Part shown: in pieces, positions 24,354 through 25,075 of the stretch
Numbering within the stretch: the first letter of the stretch is position 1
Layout of the letters: each line of letters starts with the position of its first letter
Origin: Desulfobacula sp.
Lineage (GTDB): Bacteria > Desulfobacterota > Desulfobacteria > Desulfobacterales > Desulfobacteraceae
DNA: 25,075 bases
Direction of reading: 5' to 3'
Assembly (NCBI RefSeq): GCF_021107415.1
Contig: NZ_JAIOSW010000408.1
Span: 1 to 25,075 of the forward strand
Program-made: the position numbers and the translations under genes
The notes under the pieces: generated by a model
What the model saw: only the letters and a program-made list of their open reading frames with translations
Databases searched by the model: none
Told to the model about the DNA's origin: nothing

Positions 24354-25075
24354 CTATTTGGACCGGCTGTCTTTCAGGTCATATCGTTTGATCTTATTGT
24401 ACAGGGTTGATCTGTCAATACCAAGAATGGCGGAACATTTGGAAATATTCCAACTGGTTTCATCCAGAATTTTGGAAATATGGTATTTTTCCACATCATT
24501 GAGTGAGAAATACCTATTTTTCAGTTCGTTTTCCAGCGTCTTTACAATGGGAAGGTCTAAGGGGGTAATGGTGCGGGTCTTACAGACCACCACTGCTCTT
24601 TCAATGGCATTGGAAAGCTCCCTTACATTTCCCGGCCATTCATACAGCATGAGTTCATCCATGGCATCTCTGCTGATTCTTTCCACTCCTCTGTTAACCT
24701 CCTGTGTGATCTTCATCAAAAAATGCTCAGCCAGCAGGGGAACATCTTCTTTTCGCTCCCGCAACGGCGGCATGGTAAAGGTTATGACATTCAGGCGATA
24801 ATACAGGTCTTCACGAAAAGTCCGATTTTTAATGGCCTGTTCAATATCTGCATTGGTTGCTGCGATGACCCTGAAATCGGCTGTAATGGGCTGGGTACCC
24901 CCAACCTTATAAAATATTTTATCTTCCAGAACCTGGAGAAGATCAATCTGCATCCGCATGCTGATCTCACCGAGTTCATCCAGGAACAATGTCCCGCCGC
25001 CGGCAAGTTCCAGGCGGCCTTTCCGGGTTTCCTTGGCATCTGTAAAGGCCCCTTTCTGATGACCGAAGAGTTCGC
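24354..25075 (-). CDS. Sigma-54-dependent activator (NtrC/AtoC type), N-terminus cut by window edge
   Basis: About 240 residues of the C-terminal part are visible. The AAA+ domain shows E-L-F-G-H-Q-K-G-A-F-T-D-A, the loop that contacts sigma-54; the usual GAFTGA reads GAFTDA here (25035-25052). Then come G-G-G-T-L-F-L-D-E-L-G-E-I (Walker B), A-A-T-N-A-D (sensor I), F-R-E-D-L-Y-Y-R-L (arginine finger region), P-P-L-R-E-R-K-E-D-V and Y-E-W-P-G-N-V-R-E-L (sensor II). The C-terminus is a Fis-type helix-turn-helix (N-I-S-K-C-S-A-I-L-G-I-D-R-S-T-L-Y-N-K-I). Walker A and any receiver domain are beyond the edge. It is a natural candidate to activate the sigma-54 promoter at 21893-21908, possibly with the nearby kinase. 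Confidence 0.95.
   Translation of the reverse strand, partial: ELFGHQKGAFTDAKETRKGRLELAGGGTLFLDELGEISMRMQIDLLQVLEDKIFYKVGGTQPITADFRVIAATNADIEQAIKNRTFREDLYYRLNVITFTMPPLRERKEDVPLLAEHFLMKITQEVNRGVERISRDAMDELMLYEWPGNVRELSNAIERAVVVCKTRTITPLDLPIVKTLENELKNRYFSLNDVEKYHISKILDETSWNISKCSAILGIDRSTLYNKIKRYDLKDSRSK

Overview
The window looks like a chromosomal segment of a low-to-moderate GC, Gram-negative anaerobe, most likely a Desulfobacterota (sulfate-reducer type) bacterium. This rests on inference from gene content: a TatT-type TRAP operon, sigma-54 circuitry, a bacterial archaemetzincin, and Cys-rich proteins related to the glycine-cleavage H protein. No rRNA, tRNA, CRISPR array or intact insertion sequence was seen.

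Layout. Positions 1-5172 (minus) hold a pyrimidine/purine biosynthesis operon, carA-carB-purF, with overlapping genes; purF runs off the left edge. Positions 5300-9458 (minus) hold one very large secreted/membrane protein gene read as three ORFs. The breaks are at two poly-A tracts (A9) in the same codon phase, and each is repaired by the same -1 shift, giving a 1386-residue product. A yjbQ gene lies just upstream (9494-9925), and a degenerate second copy of its 3' end sits at about 10138-10206. Positions 10381-13689 (plus) carry a small PilZ-like protein and glnE. Positions 13737-17458 (minus) are a four-gene TRAP operon: a TatT-like lipoprotein, the periplasmic binding protein, the small permease and the large permease. 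Positions 17584-20341 hold a LysR regulator with a DMT/EamA exporter gene on each side, one divergent and one co-directional.

The right-hand 4.7 kb is the most interesting part. A cytosolic PAS histidine kinase (minus) is separated by about 385 bp of regulatory DNA from two tandem paralogues (plus). Each paralogue joins two C-x12-C-x5-C-x2-C modules to an H-protein (lipoyl-carrier) fold whose canonical lipoyl lysine is absent. A good -24/-12 sigma-54 promoter lies 55 bp before the first paralogue, and three GTGTTGA repeats, one in a TGTTG-N7-CAACA palindrome, lie about 180-235 bp farther upstream, as expected for an enhancer. Convergent to this pair, overlapping its last 20 bp, is an archaemetzincin protease gene, and just upstream of that is a sigma-54 activator gene (partial, with GAFTDA in place of GAFTGA). 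I propose these five genes as a sigma-54-controlled module of unknown function; the linkage is seen in the sequence and the function is inference.
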